DNA of 34,006 nt. Origin: Saprospiraceae bacterium. Its GTDB lineage: Bacteria; Bacteroidota; Bacteroidia; Chitinophagales; Saprospiraceae. The position numbers and the translations under genes are program-made. Every line of letters begins with the position of its first letter. The stretch's first letter is position 1. A model generated the notes under the pieces. It searched no databases. It was not told where the DNA came from and saw only the letters and a list, made by a program, of their open reading frames with translations. Positions 14,844 through 23,808 of this stretch are shown piece by piece. The stretch spans positions 1-34,006 of the forward strand of contig JAJTEZ010000032.1 of NCBI GenBank assembly GCA_021298335.1, written 5' to 3'.

Positions 14844-17388
14844 TGTGAGGCTAAAAGCTCTCAGAAACTGGTGCGTCATTATTTTCGTTACGACCTGTGC
14901 AACCATTTCTTCATTTGGGCAGAAAGCGACTATTTTTGGCTTGGTTCGAGAGCTGGAGACTGGTAAAGGCATTGATTTTACGACCGTATATGTGGAGGGT
15001 ACTTCTCAGGCCACAGAATCTGACACCTATGGTCAGTACAGGCTTGAGGTTGAATCTTCGGGTGGTGTGATTCTGCGTTTTTCCAGAATAGGATATGAAG
15101 ATTTATCTGTCAAAGTGAATGGCCTTGCTCCCGGAGTAAAGCGAAGTATTAATGTGAAGATGGTTCCGAGGACTGCAGACTTCGAGGTGGTAGTCAGGGC
15201 AGGTAAAATTGAAGATGCCGGAACTGTAAGAGAAGAGGTGACCGAGTTGAGGATATTACCTACAGCTTCAGGCAATTTTGAAAGTGTCCTGCCCCATATA
15301 GCACTTGGGGTAAATTCCGGTTCCGGTGGTGAACTCACTTCTCAGTATAGCGTGCGCGGAGGAAATTATGACGAAAATCTGGTGTATGTCAATGATTTTG
15401 AAATATTCAGGCCGCAGCTGATTCGAAGTGGGCAGCAGGAAGGCCTGAGCTTCCCAAACATTGATTTGATACGTGATCTTGAATTTTCTTCCGGCGGGTT
15501 TGAGCCGAAGTATGGCGATAAAATGTCTTCAGTACTTGATATCCGATACAAGCGGCCGGATGAGTTTCGTTCTAGTGTAACAGCCAGTTTTTTGGGGGCG
15601 TCCGCGCATGTGGAAGGAAGCTTCAAACTAGGTGCAAACGCCTTGAATAAGCTCAGATATTTGTTTGGTATTCGCTACAAGACAAACGCCTATCTTCTTG
15701 GATCTACAGATATAAAAGGCGAATATGTCCCTACCTTTGCTGATATCCAGGCCTACCTCACGTACGAAATTAGTCGTGAGTGGCAGGTGGCTTTTATAGC
15801 CAATTACAATGCCAGCAACTACCGCTTTCAGCCTTCTTCAGGAAGAAGCAAGAAAGGAACTATTGATTTTCAGCTGGAATTGAATACGATTTTTGAAGGC
15901 AGCGAAAACAATGTGTTTAATTATGGCATGACCGGACTTGCATGGACCTTTGTGCCGGAGCGCAAGAAGAATCCTCTCTTTATGAAATGGCTGGTTTCCG
16001 GGTATCAGGGTGCTGAAAAGGAGAAGTACGATATCCTAGGGTACTATCGGCTTGCTCAGATTGAAACCGCACTTGGTGACAATACGGGGCAGGAAATTGC
16101 AGTTCTTGGATCCGGAACCCAGCACACGTTTGCTCGCAACGATTTGTATAATGCCATCAGAAATATCGAACATAAGGGTGGGGTAGAGTATCAATACAAA
16201 AAAACAGACAATATTACACATGCGCATTTTTTACAGTGGGGCGCAAAGTATCAGTACGAATCTTTTGATGACCGCATCAGTGAGTGGGAACGTCTTGATT
16301 CTGCGGGGTATTCTCTGCCTGTGTCCGCTCAGGAAGTCCTCCTTGCAAGAGTACTGAAGAGCAGCAATTCAATTATCAATCATCGATCGCAGGTTTTTTT
16401 TCAGGATGCTTTTACAAGAATCACCCGGACATATGAGTTGAAAATGATTACAGGAGGCCGTGTGACCCACCGGTCGCTAAGTAAAGAAACACTGTTCAGC
16501 CCAAGATTCCAGGTTTTATACAAGCCATTGAGAAGCGGTAGTGATATTTCATTTAAGCTGGCAACAGGCATGTATCACCAACTGCCATTGTACCGCGAAT
16601 TGCGACGACCTGACGGAACGGTGAATACGGACCTGCAATCCCAAAAGTCCATTCATTTTGTCGGTGGAGTTTCGTATGATTTTCAATGGCCCTCTATCAG
16701 TAAAAAGCCATTCCGGTTGATTTCGGAAGTATATTATAAGCGGCTGTATGATATTATCACATACGAACTGGATAATGTGCGAATTCGCTACGCAGGGGAA
16801 AATAATGCCACCGGATACGTTGCAGGTGTAGATTTTCGTGTGAATGGAGAGTTCGTTCCCGGTGCAGAATCGTGGATCAATCTTTCTTTTTTAACAGCCC
16901 GTGAGAGTATCAATGGTGTGGATCACCTGCGGTATAAAATTGTCGATTCAGTACGGGTGCCTGTGGTGGTCAATTCTGTTCCCCGGCCTACAGATCAGCT
17001 GATGACACTGAATATGTTTTTTCAGGATTACCTGCCAAGAAACGAAAATGTGAAGGTCAACCTGAATTTTTCGCTAGGAACAGGACTACCTTATGGTCCC
17101 AGGGAAAACAATCTGGAATTTCGCAACTTTTTTAGGCTGAAACCTTACCACAGGATTGATGTTGGATTTTCTTTTCAATTATGGAAGGCTGAATGGAGAA
17201 GTAAAAAACCCCACCATTTTCTTAGGTTTGCCGAACAGAGCTGGGTATCCCTGGAAGCTTTCAATCTGCTGCAGATTGCAAACCAGGCTTCTGTCAATTG
17301 GATAAAAACTCTAACAAATGAAGAGTATGCCCTGCCTAATAACCTGACCGGTCGGCGGATCAACCTTCGTTTTCGGATTGATTTTTAA
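14833..17388 (+). CDS. TonB-dependent outer-membrane receptor with CarboxypepD-reg domain
   Basis: An 851-residue outer-membrane protein. A signal peptide (residues 1-30, cleavage near SFGQ) leads into a CarboxypepD-regulatory-like domain (residues 31-110), a plug domain (about 115-240, with SQYSVRGGNYDENLVYVNDFEI) and a long beta barrel ending in the aromatic terminus RINLRFRIDF. The fold is that of SusC-like and siderophore-type importers, which take up ligands with energy from TonB. There is no SusD partner next door, so a glycan substrate is not supported; the ligand is unknown. The ATG at 14833 overlaps the rpe stop by 11 bases, which suggests translational coupling, although a later start would also leave a usable signal sequence. 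Confidence 0.88.
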   Translation: MLRNVRLKALRNWCVIIFVTTCATISSFGQKATIFGLVRELETGKGIDFTTVYVEGTSQATESDTYGQYRLEVESSGGVILRFSRIGYEDLSVKVNGLAPGVKRSINVKMVPRTADFEVVVRAGKIEDAGTVREEVTELRILPTASGNFESVLPHIALGVNSGSGGELTSQYSVRGGNYDENLVYVNDFEIFRPQLIRSGQQEGLSFPNIDLIRDLEFSSGGFEPKYGDKMSSVLDIRYKRPDEFRSSVTASFLGASAHVEGSFKLGANALNKLRYLFGIRYKTNAYLLGSTDIKGEYVPTFADIQAYLTYEISREWQVAFIANYNASNYRFQPSSGRSKKGTIDFQLELNTIFEGSENNVFNYGMTGLAWTFVPERKKNPLFMKWLVSGYQGAEKEKYDILGYYRLAQIETALGDNTGQEIAVLGSGTQHTFARNDLYNAIRNIEHKGGVEYQYKKTDNITHAHFLQWGAKYQYESFDDRISEWERLDSAGYSLPVSAQEVLLARVLKSSNSIINHRSQVFFQDAFTRITRTYELKMITGGRVTHRSLSKETLFSPRFQVLYKPLRSGSDISFKLATGMYHQLPLYRELRRPDGTVNTDLQSQKSIHFVGGVSYDFQWPSISKKPFRLISEVYYKRLYDIITYELDNVRIRYAGENNATGYVAGVDFRVNGEFVPGAESWINLSFLTARESINGVDHLRYKIVDSVRVPVVVNSVPRPTDQLMTLNMFFQDYLPRNENVKVNLNFSLGTGLPYGPRENNLEFRNFFRLKPYHRIDVGFSFQLWKAEWRSKKPHHFLRFAEQSWVSLEAFNLLQIANQASVNWIKTLTNEEYALPNNLTGRRINLRFRIDF

Positions 17389-17425
17389 CACCAGAAAAAA
17401 GATTGGTTGATAATATTTTTTTAGG

Positions 17426-17449
17426 TACCAGATCAAGTTTGATCAGGTA
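17426..17449. repeat. Inverted repeat between the TonB receptor and the BNR/CUB gene
   Basis: TACCAGATCA (17426-17435) and TGATCAGGTA (17440-17449) pair at nine of ten positions around the loop AGTT. There is no T-run after it on either strand. It may be an operator or a weak terminator. Confidence 0.35.
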
Positions 17450-17538
17450 TAGGGTTAATGGATAATTTTGTATTGAATATTTCAGGCTGAAAATAAGAAT
17501 TTTGTACCTTTACAAAGCACGAAACAATTAGCAACAGC

Positions 17539-18534
17539 ATGGATTTTCTGAATAAATTGAAAATTACTATTTTCATCACAATTCTCATTGTCATTTGCTC
17601 CGAAACTGTTTCTTCTCAGCAATGGGGAAACATGGAGAGCAATAATTTTTTCGAGCTTCAGCAGCAATTTGAAGAATACTGGAAAGACAAAACGATTGAA
17701 AAGGGGAAAGGATGGAAGCAATTTAAACGATGGGAATGGTACTGGAAAAACCGCGTGGATGCCAAGGGTGATTTGCCTCCTTCAGGCATGGTACAGGCTG
17801 AAATGGAAGCTTACCAAAGGAATCATCGAGGATCAAAAAGAAGCATTCAGGCAAACTGGCAATCTGAAGGCCCAGATTATACCACGGGTGGGTATGCCGG
17901 AATCGGCCGGATGGCCAGCGTGGCATTTCACCCTTCAAACACAAACATCATTTATGCCGGAGCTGCCGGAGGTGGTCTTTGGGTTTCGACAAATGGAGGA
18001 AACTACTGGCAGGTTACTACTGACAATTTAGCGAGCATGGGCGTATCTTCCATTGCAATCCATCCAACAAATCCTAATATCCTGTATATCGCTACGGGAG
18101 ATGGAGATGCGGGAGATAACTATTCAGTAGGGGTGTTAAAATCCACAAATGGAGGTCTCACCTTTTCCACAACAGGCCTGAACTGGGCTACATCAAATGG
18201 CAGATTAATTCGCCGGGTTTTGATGGATCCTGATAATCCGGATATCCTTGTGGCTGCTACCTCCAACGGAATTTACAGAACTACGAATGCCGGTACAAAC
18301 TGGACGCAGGTACAGACAGGGAATTTTTACGACCTGGAATTTAAACCTTCTCTTGCTGCCAATATCTGGTATGCTGCCGCAGGAAGTGCAGTTTGGAAAT
18401 CTTCAGATGATGGTGTCACATGGGCCAGTATGCAAACAATTTCGGGCTCAAATAGAATTTCGATTGTTGGGTGTGTACAGATCTACGACTTCTGCAACTT
18501 CTGGTTCTTTTACATCAATGGCCACAACGCCTAA
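17539..18534 (+). CDS. Secreted BNR/sortilin-like repeat protein, N-terminal part of a broken gene
   Basis: An ORF of 331 codons with a clear signal peptide (cleavage near VSSQQ), a charged Trp-rich region and the start of a VPS10/sortilin-like propeller: AFHPSNTNIIYAGAAGGGLW and Asp-box motifs such as STNGGNYW, STNGGLTF and SSDDGVTW. True coding sequence in this frame ends at about SNRISI (18465); the remaining residues before the stop at 18534 look like out-of-frame translation. The following YRST...TPNLLGW, a familiar next element of this family, is encoded in another phase and continues to 20815. Roughly 25-30 residues expected between the two are missing. The intact protein would be an extracellular binding or degradative protein; no catalytic residues can be named. 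A weak TACCTTTA element (17505-17512) may serve as -7 promoter. Confidence 0.8.
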   Translation: MDFLNKLKITIFITILIVICSETVSSQQWGNMESNNFFELQQQFEEYWKDKTIEKGKGWKQFKRWEWYWKNRVDAKGDLPPSGMVQAEMEAYQRNHRGSKRSIQANWQSEGPDYTTGGYAGIGRMASVAFHPSNTNIIYAGAAGGGLWVSTNGGNYWQVTTDNLASMGVSSIAIHPTNPNILYIATGDGDAGDNYSVGVLKSTNGGLTFSTTGLNWATSNGRLIRRVLMDPDNPDILVAATSNGIYRTTNAGTNWTQVQTGNFYDLEFKPSLAANIWYAAAGSAVWKSSDDGVTWASMQTISGSNRISIVGCVQIYDFCNFWFFYINGHNA

Positions 18535-20815
18535 CCTGCTCGGTTGGGCATCGAATGGATCCGATGCCGGAGGCCAGGGCTGGTATGATCTTGCACTCAC
18601 CGCTGACCCTGCAAGTGCCAACACCATTTATGTGGGAGGAGTAAACACCTGGAAATCCACAAATGGAGGGACAAGCTGGACAATTAAAAACCATTGGTCA
18701 GGAGCTGCAGGTATCCAGACTGTCCATGCCGACAAGCACGTATTCGAATGGCAGGGTACAGTATTGTGGGAAGGGAATGACGGTGGCATATACCGTAGTC
18801 CTGATGGAGGTACAAAATGGGAGCACAAAACTAATGGTATGGTCATCAGCCAGCTGTACAAGCTGGGAGTAGGCCAGACAAGTCCAGTAGTTATAGGGGG
18901 CTTACAGGATAATGGCACAAAATTTAAAGCCTCAAACGGCAACTGGTCTGACGAGATAGGTGGTGATGGTATGGATTGTAAAGTAAACAAAACTAACCAT
19001 AACATCATGTATGGTTCTCTGTATTATGGAGATATCAACCGCACTACCAATGGAGGGACAAACTGGACGAATGTGTCTGGCAACATTCCAGGACAGCCTC
19101 AGGGTGGGTGGGTGACACCATACGAACTGGTACCTCAGAATAATACCTCCATCATCGCAGCTTATCAGGCTGTTGTTAAATCTACAAATCAGGGAACATC
19201 CTGGACTACGCTGGGCACTACTGCGCAGGTTGGCAATTCTACCAAAGCGGTACTTACCATAGCCCCGTCAGATTCGAATTATGTATATACAGGGCTAAGC
19301 AATGGTGGAACATTTACACTATATAAGACAATCAACGGCGGAACATCCTGGACTACCCATACTGTTAATATAAATGGCGGCAATGAGATTGTCGTACACC
19401 CGACCATTCCCACCACTCTGTGGATAGTGGGTCAGAACTTTTCCAATGGAAACAAAATCTTTAAATCTGTTGATGCCGGGGCTACCTGGACAAATGTTTC
19501 TGGTACGTTGCCGAATATTCCGGTAAGTTCGGTCGTATACCAGAACGGAACGAGTAACGGCCTTTATATCGGAACTGACGGAGGAGTATTTTACAGGGAT
19601 GACACAATGACAGGATGGGAACTTTTTTCGGAAGGATTGCCAAATGTTGAAGTGACTGACCTGGAAATTGACTACAACAATCAAATGCTTTACGCTTCCA
19701 CATATGGAAGAGGGGTATGGAAAACAGAACTCAATGGCTCGATTCCAGTGTGCCTGTATCCTGTACATTTAGAAGTAAAAAATGTTTCTACATACGGAGC
19801 TCAGGCATCATGGGACATCAATACCGCTACTTATCAGGGTTTTGAATTCGCTGTAACTACCAGCAATACTCCCCCAACAAGCGGGACTTTCACAAGTGCA
19901 TTAAGTACGTCTTTCAGTTCGCTTAATTCGAATACGAACTACTATCTTCATTTGCGTACTGTCTGCAGCGCAGGTTCATATTCGCAATGGATTACTTCTG
20001 GATTATTTAAGACCTCACCGGCCTGTTCTCAAAGCTTTACCGATTCAGGAGGTACCGGAGCTACATACTCTAGTCATGAGGATATCACCTGGACAATTTG
20101 TCCCACAACACCCTGTTTTAATGTAAAGGTAACATTTACCTCCATCAATATCGAACCAAGCTATGATGCATTATACGCCTTTAATGGCCAAGATATCATG
20201 GCCACTCAATTCAGTTCTGCGAATGGTATTACCAGTGCCGGATTTCCTGCCGGTGGCTATTATGGCACCTCAGTACCCGGACCTTTTACTTCCACTCACG
20301 ACAGCGGCTGCCTGACGTTTAGGTTTATGTCGGATGAAGCAGATCAGCGTGCGGGTTGGAATGCAAATGTTACCTGTGTATTTAAGAATCCGCTCGTTAG
20401 CAACACTGGAGATAGTGGTCCGGGCACATTGCGCCAGGCCATTGATTGTATTGCGAGTGGCGACACTATCACGTTTTCCTCTGCAATGACCGGACAATAT
20501 ATTGATTTGACCTCTACATCCATTCTCATCAATAAAAATGTGAATATTTACAGAACCCCCAGTACAAAAATTAAAGTCCGGGCCATCAATGATCAACCAA
20601 TTTTTCAGGTGCAGACAGGAAACTATCTGTACCTTAGAAATACCGAATTGTATCCTGACAGTGGCTTATCAGGTCGAGCAGTAGTCAATGAGGGTACATT
20701 GACACTGGATGATACGTTGATTTACGAGCAGATTCCCAATTTGGGATCAGGAAATACGATTGTAAACTATGGGTCGGTTGTGGTAAAGGGAGTTTCCGGA
20801 ATCCTAAAGCTATAG
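18467..20815 (+). CDS. C-terminal part of the broken secreted protein: BNR propeller, FN3, CUB, beta-helix-like tail
   Basis: The homologous reading starts at LGVYRST (18467); the first ATG in this phase is at 18518, and upstream extension to 18248 is out-of-frame sequence. Domains in order: the rest of the beta propeller with many Asp boxes (for example STNGGTSWT), which ends near VWKTELNGS; a fibronectin type III domain (about 19755-20010); a CUB domain (about 20025-20385, with TWTICPT and CLTFRFMSDE); and a last domain of about 140 residues starting VSNTGDSGPGTLRQAIDC and ending VVVKGVSGILKL. This tail is related to the end of the amylase at 4260 and replaces a T9SS sorting domain. The fragment lacks a signal peptide, so it makes sense only as the second half of the gene starting at 17539. 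Confidence 0.8.
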   Translation: MGVYRSTTSATSGSFTSMATTPNLLGWASNGSDAGGQGWYDLALTADPASANTIYVGGVNTWKSTNGGTSWTIKNHWSGAAGIQTVHADKHVFEWQGTVLWEGNDGGIYRSPDGGTKWEHKTNGMVISQLYKLGVGQTSPVVIGGLQDNGTKFKASNGNWSDEIGGDGMDCKVNKTNHNIMYGSLYYGDINRTTNGGTNWTNVSGNIPGQPQGGWVTPYELVPQNNTSIIAAYQAVVKSTNQGTSWTTLGTTAQVGNSTKAVLTIAPSDSNYVYTGLSNGGTFTLYKTINGGTSWTTHTVNINGGNEIVVHPTIPTTLWIVGQNFSNGNKIFKSVDAGATWTNVSGTLPNIPVSSVVYQNGTSNGLYIGTDGGVFYRDDTMTGWELFSEGLPNVEVTDLEIDYNNQMLYASTYGRGVWKTELNGSIPVCLYPVHLEVKNVSTYGAQASWDINTATYQGFEFAVTTSNTPPTSGTFTSALSTSFSSLNSNTNYYLHLRTVCSAGSYSQWITSGLFKTSPACSQSFTDSGGTGATYSSHEDITWTICPTTPCFNVKVTFTSINIEPSYDALYAFNGQDIMATQFSSANGITSAGFPAGGYYGTSVPGPFTSTHDSGCLTFRFMSDEADQRAGWNANVTCVFKNPLVSNTGDSGPGTLRQAIDCIASGDTITFSSAMTGQYIDLTSTSILINKNVNIYRTPSTKIKVRAINDQPIFQVQTGNYLYLRNTELYPDSGLSGRAVVNEGTLTLDDTLIYEQIPNLGSGNTIVNYGSVVVKGVSGILKL

Positions 20816-20845
20816 TTTTGTTATTGCCCGAAAAACAAAGCTGTC

Positions 20846-22465
20846 TTAACCCTGGTCACAGAAGGTAAAGGATTCAGCATCAAACATCCCGAGATCGCTG
20901 ATTTTTAATTTGGGTATGACTAGAAGCGCCATAAATGATAATGTCATAAACGGAGCTCTAAGCATACATCCTACATTTTTGACAAGGGCCGTAATGAAAG
21001 TGTATGCTCCTGCAACCTCTTCGGCCGACTGATCCGTCATCAGCCCGGCCACAGGTAGCGGCAACAAGAAACTCTCCTTGGATGAAACAAATGAAAGGCC
21101 TCCTTTTGATTTTTCAAGCATGAGGATGGCTTTTGCCATTAGCTCGTCATCATCACCGACGCAGATGATATTGTGCGAATCGTGTGCGACGGTTGATGCA
21201 ATGGCTGCTCCGCTAAACCCAAAACCGGTAATCCACCCTAAGGCTGGCACCGGATTGGAATGATAGCGGTTGACCACACATATTTTTAACAGATCTTGCC
21301 GGGCATCTGCAATAAATAAGCCATTCAATACCTTTGGTCTCGTCCTATGTTTTTCAGTAACTATCGCTCCATCGATGGCTTTGATCACGGGTACCTCTCC
21401 TTCCTTCTCCTTGATTTGTAATTGCTCCGGTCTGATCTTAAAAGTAGCAAAGTGATTGATGGAAGAAGAAGGAATTTCAGGCAAGACGATTTTACCCTTG
21501 CCATATAATTCTTTGCCATCCAGAAAGGTGGATATGATCGTCCAATCCTGCGTATTTGCCACTACTATAAAATCTGCCGGGTCGCCTACGCGCAATGTAC
21601 CTACGGGCAGTTTATAGTGTCTCACGGGATTGATGCATGCAATCTGTAGTACATCAAATACATCATACCCCAAATGCAGCGCTCTTTTTACCAAAAGGTT
21701 GATGTGTCCTTCAAGCAGGTCGTCAGGATGCCGGTCGTCACTGCAAAACATGAGATTCGCTACGTTAATTTCAATCAAAGGGTGGAGCGCCTCAAAATTA
21801 CAGGCGGCTGATCCTTCCCTGATTAAAATTTTCATTCCAAGGGATAGCTTTTCTTCTGCTTCTGGCAGGCTAATGCATTCATGGTCAGTGATGATACCTG
21901 CCTGAATATATTTTTTCAGATCAGAACCTGTGAGGCCTGGTGAATGACCGTCGACCGGTTTACCTGCCTTTTTTGCGGCGTCTATTTTTGAAAGTACATC
22001 CGGATCTCCGGCAATCACTCCAGGATAATTCATCATTTCGGATAAATACCAAATGTCAGGGCTGGACAGTAATTCTTCAATTTGTGCCGGGCCGATGGTC
22101 GCACCTGCACATTCGAAGCTGGTCGCTGGTACACAGGATGGAGCTCCGTAAAAAATTTTTAACCCAGCCTGTTTTGCTTGATCAATCATAAATCTGACAC
22201 CCTCCATGCCGCAAACATTCGCGATTTCATGAGGATCAGAGACTGTGGCTACCGTTCCATGTTTTAAAGCTGCTTTGGCAAAAGAATGCGGAGTAAGCAT
22301 GGAACTTTCTATGTGGATATGTGCATCCACAAATCCCGGCATAATATATCTGTCTGTCACTTCCTGCGCAGGAGTCACCGACACAATTTTGCCTTCTGCA
22401 ACCGATACAATTCCAGGAAAAATTCTCCTGCCCTCTACATCAATGATGTGCCCGTCGATCTGCAT
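20846..22465 (-). CDS. ade: Adenine deaminase
   Basis: Converts adenine to hypoxanthine and ammonia in purine salvage (EC 3.5.4.2). The 539-residue protein has the amidohydrolase metal site IMPGFVDAHIHIESSM, followed by KHGTVATVSDPHEIANVCG, the DGHSPGL segment, and MFCSDDRHPDDLLEGHIN, which are hallmarks of the bacterial Ade/ADEase family. The C-terminal half carries the characteristic AHDSHNIICVGDDD. The ATG at 22465 gives MQIDGHIIDVEGRRIFPG, the usual start; an in-frame TTG at 22483 would add six residues. The gene converges with the BNR/CUB gene, whose stop is 30 bases away. Confidence 0.95.
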   Translation of the reverse strand: MQIDGHIIDVEGRRIFPGIVSVAEGKIVSVTPAQEVTDRYIMPGFVDAHIHIESSMLTPHSFAKAALKHGTVATVSDPHEIANVCGMEGVRFMIDQAKQAGLKIFYGAPSCVPATSFECAGATIGPAQIEELLSSPDIWYLSEMMNYPGVIAGDPDVLSKIDAAKKAGKPVDGHSPGLTGSDLKKYIQAGIITDHECISLPEAEEKLSLGMKILIREGSAACNFEALHPLIEINVANLMFCSDDRHPDDLLEGHINLLVKRALHLGYDVFDVLQIACINPVRHYKLPVGTLRVGDPADFIVVANTQDWTIISTFLDGKELYGKGKIVLPEIPSSSINHFATFKIRPEQLQIKEKEGEVPVIKAIDGAIVTEKHRTRPKVLNGLFIADARQDLLKICVVNRYHSNPVPALGWITGFGFSGAAIASTVAHDSHNIICVGDDDELMAKAILMLEKSKGGLSFVSSKESFLLPLPVAGLMTDQSAEEVAGAYTFITALVKNVGCMLRAPFMTLSFMALLVIPKLKISDLGMFDAESFTFCDQG

Positions 22466-22512
22466 ATATTTCCGGGTATTCAATAGTTAGATAAAGTTGG
22501 TAGAAACGACAA

Positions 22513-23022
22513 TCAATCGTGATCGTGCCCTCCTGGGTGCACATGTCCGTGGTCGAGCTCCGAAGCAGTGGCTGGCCTAACTTCGACAATTTCCCCTGCA
22601 AAGTGAAGCGTTCTTCCTGACATGGGGTGGTTAAAATCTACCACAATTGACTCGATTTTTGGTTCTGCAACAACACCATTATATGTCCTTCCCTCATGAT
22701 CATGCATTGTGAGTGGTGCTCCCTGAAGGAGTTTACTTCTGTCAATATTTCCTTCTGCATCTGCAAAACTGGAGATAGGAATTTCAACAACAGCCTGCTC
22801 TTCATATTCGCCATAGGCGTCTCCTGGTTCAAGTGTGAAGGCAAATCCGTCTCCGGCCACTTTCGATTCAAGATGGTTTTCAAAGGCTGGAAGCATCATT
22901 CCAATGCCATAAATAAATGTCAATGGCTCCGCTCCGTAGGTTTCCTCAATCAACTCACCAGAGGCAGTGTCTTCTGTGAGTTTGTAATGTAATGACACTA
23001 CCTGGTGTTTTTCAATAAGCAT
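22513..23022 (-). CDS. SlyD-like FKBP-type peptidyl-prolyl isomerase
   Basis: A 169-residue cytosolic FKBP fold with the SlyD insert-in-flap arrangement. It opens MLIEKHQVVSLHYKLTED, shows LTFIYGIGMMLPAFENHL and EPGDAYGEY, and returns to the FKBP core with DFNHPMSGRTLHFAGEIVEV. The last residues are His-rich (HGHVHPGGHDHD), which suggests metal binding as in SlyD, though shorter. Such proteins combine proline isomerase and chaperone activity. ATG 23022 is chosen because a -7 promoter element lies at 23050-23057; the earlier TTG at 23052 falls inside it. It is 47 bases upstream of the ade start on the same strand. Confidence 0.92.
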   Translation of the reverse strand: MLIEKHQVVSLHYKLTEDTASGELIEETYGAEPLTFIYGIGMMLPAFENHLESKVAGDGFAFTLEPGDAYGEYEEQAVVEIPISSFADAEGNIDRSKLLQGAPLTMHDHEGRTYNGVVAEPKIESIVVDFNHPMSGRTLHFAGEIVEVRPATASELDHGHVHPGGHDHD

Positions 23023-23049
23023 AATTAAAGGTTGAAGTGAATAATGGCA

Positions 23050-23057
23050 CAAAGATA
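23050..23057 (-). promoter_or_regulatory. -7 promoter element of the SlyD-like gene
   Basis: On the minus strand the sequence is TATCTTTG, an exact match to TAnnTTTG, 28 bases before the ATG at 23022. A good -33 TTTG is not visible at the usual distance. Confidence 0.5.
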
Positions 23058-23124
23058 CGGGACTTTTGGCAAGATTCAGGCTATTCGCCTCATGGACCTT
23101 ATGATTTACTTCAGTTTCCAGACA

Positions 23125-23724
23125 TTATCTACGAAATTGGGTAGGGAAGATTTGAAAATTACAAAGTTCATGGTACACTTCTCTCATTGGTAATCCCATC
23201 ACGTTGCTGTAACTTCCATCAATTTTACTCACTTTACAAAGGCCGATCCAGTCCTGCACACCATAGGACCCGGCTTTGTCATATGGACGGTAAACATCAA
23301 GATAGTGATCAATTTCGGAATCATCCAGAAGGTCAAAAGTGATTTGTGTGAAAACAGTCATGGATCTCCATTCCATACGACTCAATATGCACACACCCGT
23401 GGCAACTGTATGCGTTTTTCCAGATAAGGCCCCAAGCATTTGTTTTGCATCTTCAGCATCCCGCGGTTTGTTATAAATCATCTGATCCAGAATGACTACG
23501 CTGTCTGCTGTCAACAAAACTTCTTCAGATGTTAGCTCATCCCTCAATGCTTCTGCCTTCCGGCACGCCAGCATCTCTGCAACCTCTAAAACAGGCATTG
23601 TAGGATCGAACGACTCATCCGTTTCATTGACACGTATCGTAAAAGAATACCCTGCCTCAGTCAATAATTGGCTGCGCCTGGGAGAACGGGAGCCCAAAAT
23701 CAGATAAGGCTGCATCGGCATCAT
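23125..23724 (-). CDS. maf: Maf family nucleoside triphosphate pyrophosphatase
   Basis: A 199-residue Maf/YhdE-type house-cleaning enzyme that hydrolyses non-canonical or pyrimidine NTPs (often dTTP/UTP) to the monophosphate. It shows YLILGSRSPRRSQLL at the start, the conserved Asp in LLTADSVV, LSGKTHTVATGV, and the C-terminal YDKAGSYGVQDW and IDGSYSNVMGLP blocks, so all Maf motifs are present. Several closely spaced starts exist (GTG 23727, ATG 23724, 23721 and 23715); ATG 23724 is used here. Which substrate class it prefers cannot be read reliably. Confidence 0.94.
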   Translation of the reverse strand: MMPMQPYLILGSRSPRRSQLLTEAGYSFTIRVNETDESFDPTMPVLEVAEMLACRKAEALRDELTSEEVLLTADSVVILDQMIYNKPRDAEDAKQMLGALSGKTHTVATGVCILSRMEWRSMTVFTQITFDLLDDSEIDHYLDVYRPYDKAGSYGVQDWIGLCKVSKIDGSYSNVMGLPMREVYHELCNFQIFPTQFRR

Positions 23725-23749
23725 CACATAAATTTTTTTAGTAGATTAT

Positions 23750-23778
23750 ATAATTTTATATTTTATACGTAAAATTAT
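23750..23778. repeat. AT-rich inverted repeat between the prenyltransferase and maf genes
   Basis: ATAATTTTA (23750-23758) and TAAAATTAT (23770-23778) form a perfect 9-bp AT-only stem with an 11-base loop. It lies after the prenyltransferase stop and before the maf start (both minus). It may help end transcription or be chance in an AT-rich gap. Confidence 0.3.
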
Positions 23779-23808
23779 GTCTTTCAGTATTATGTAAAAA
23801 TTACTGCA

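Noticed and set aside
18248-18466. Extension of the 3' BNR/CUB ORF upstream to the TTG at 18248
   Set aside because: These codons overlap the true frame of the first half (Asp-box repeats) and encode non-repeat sequence without similarity to the family.
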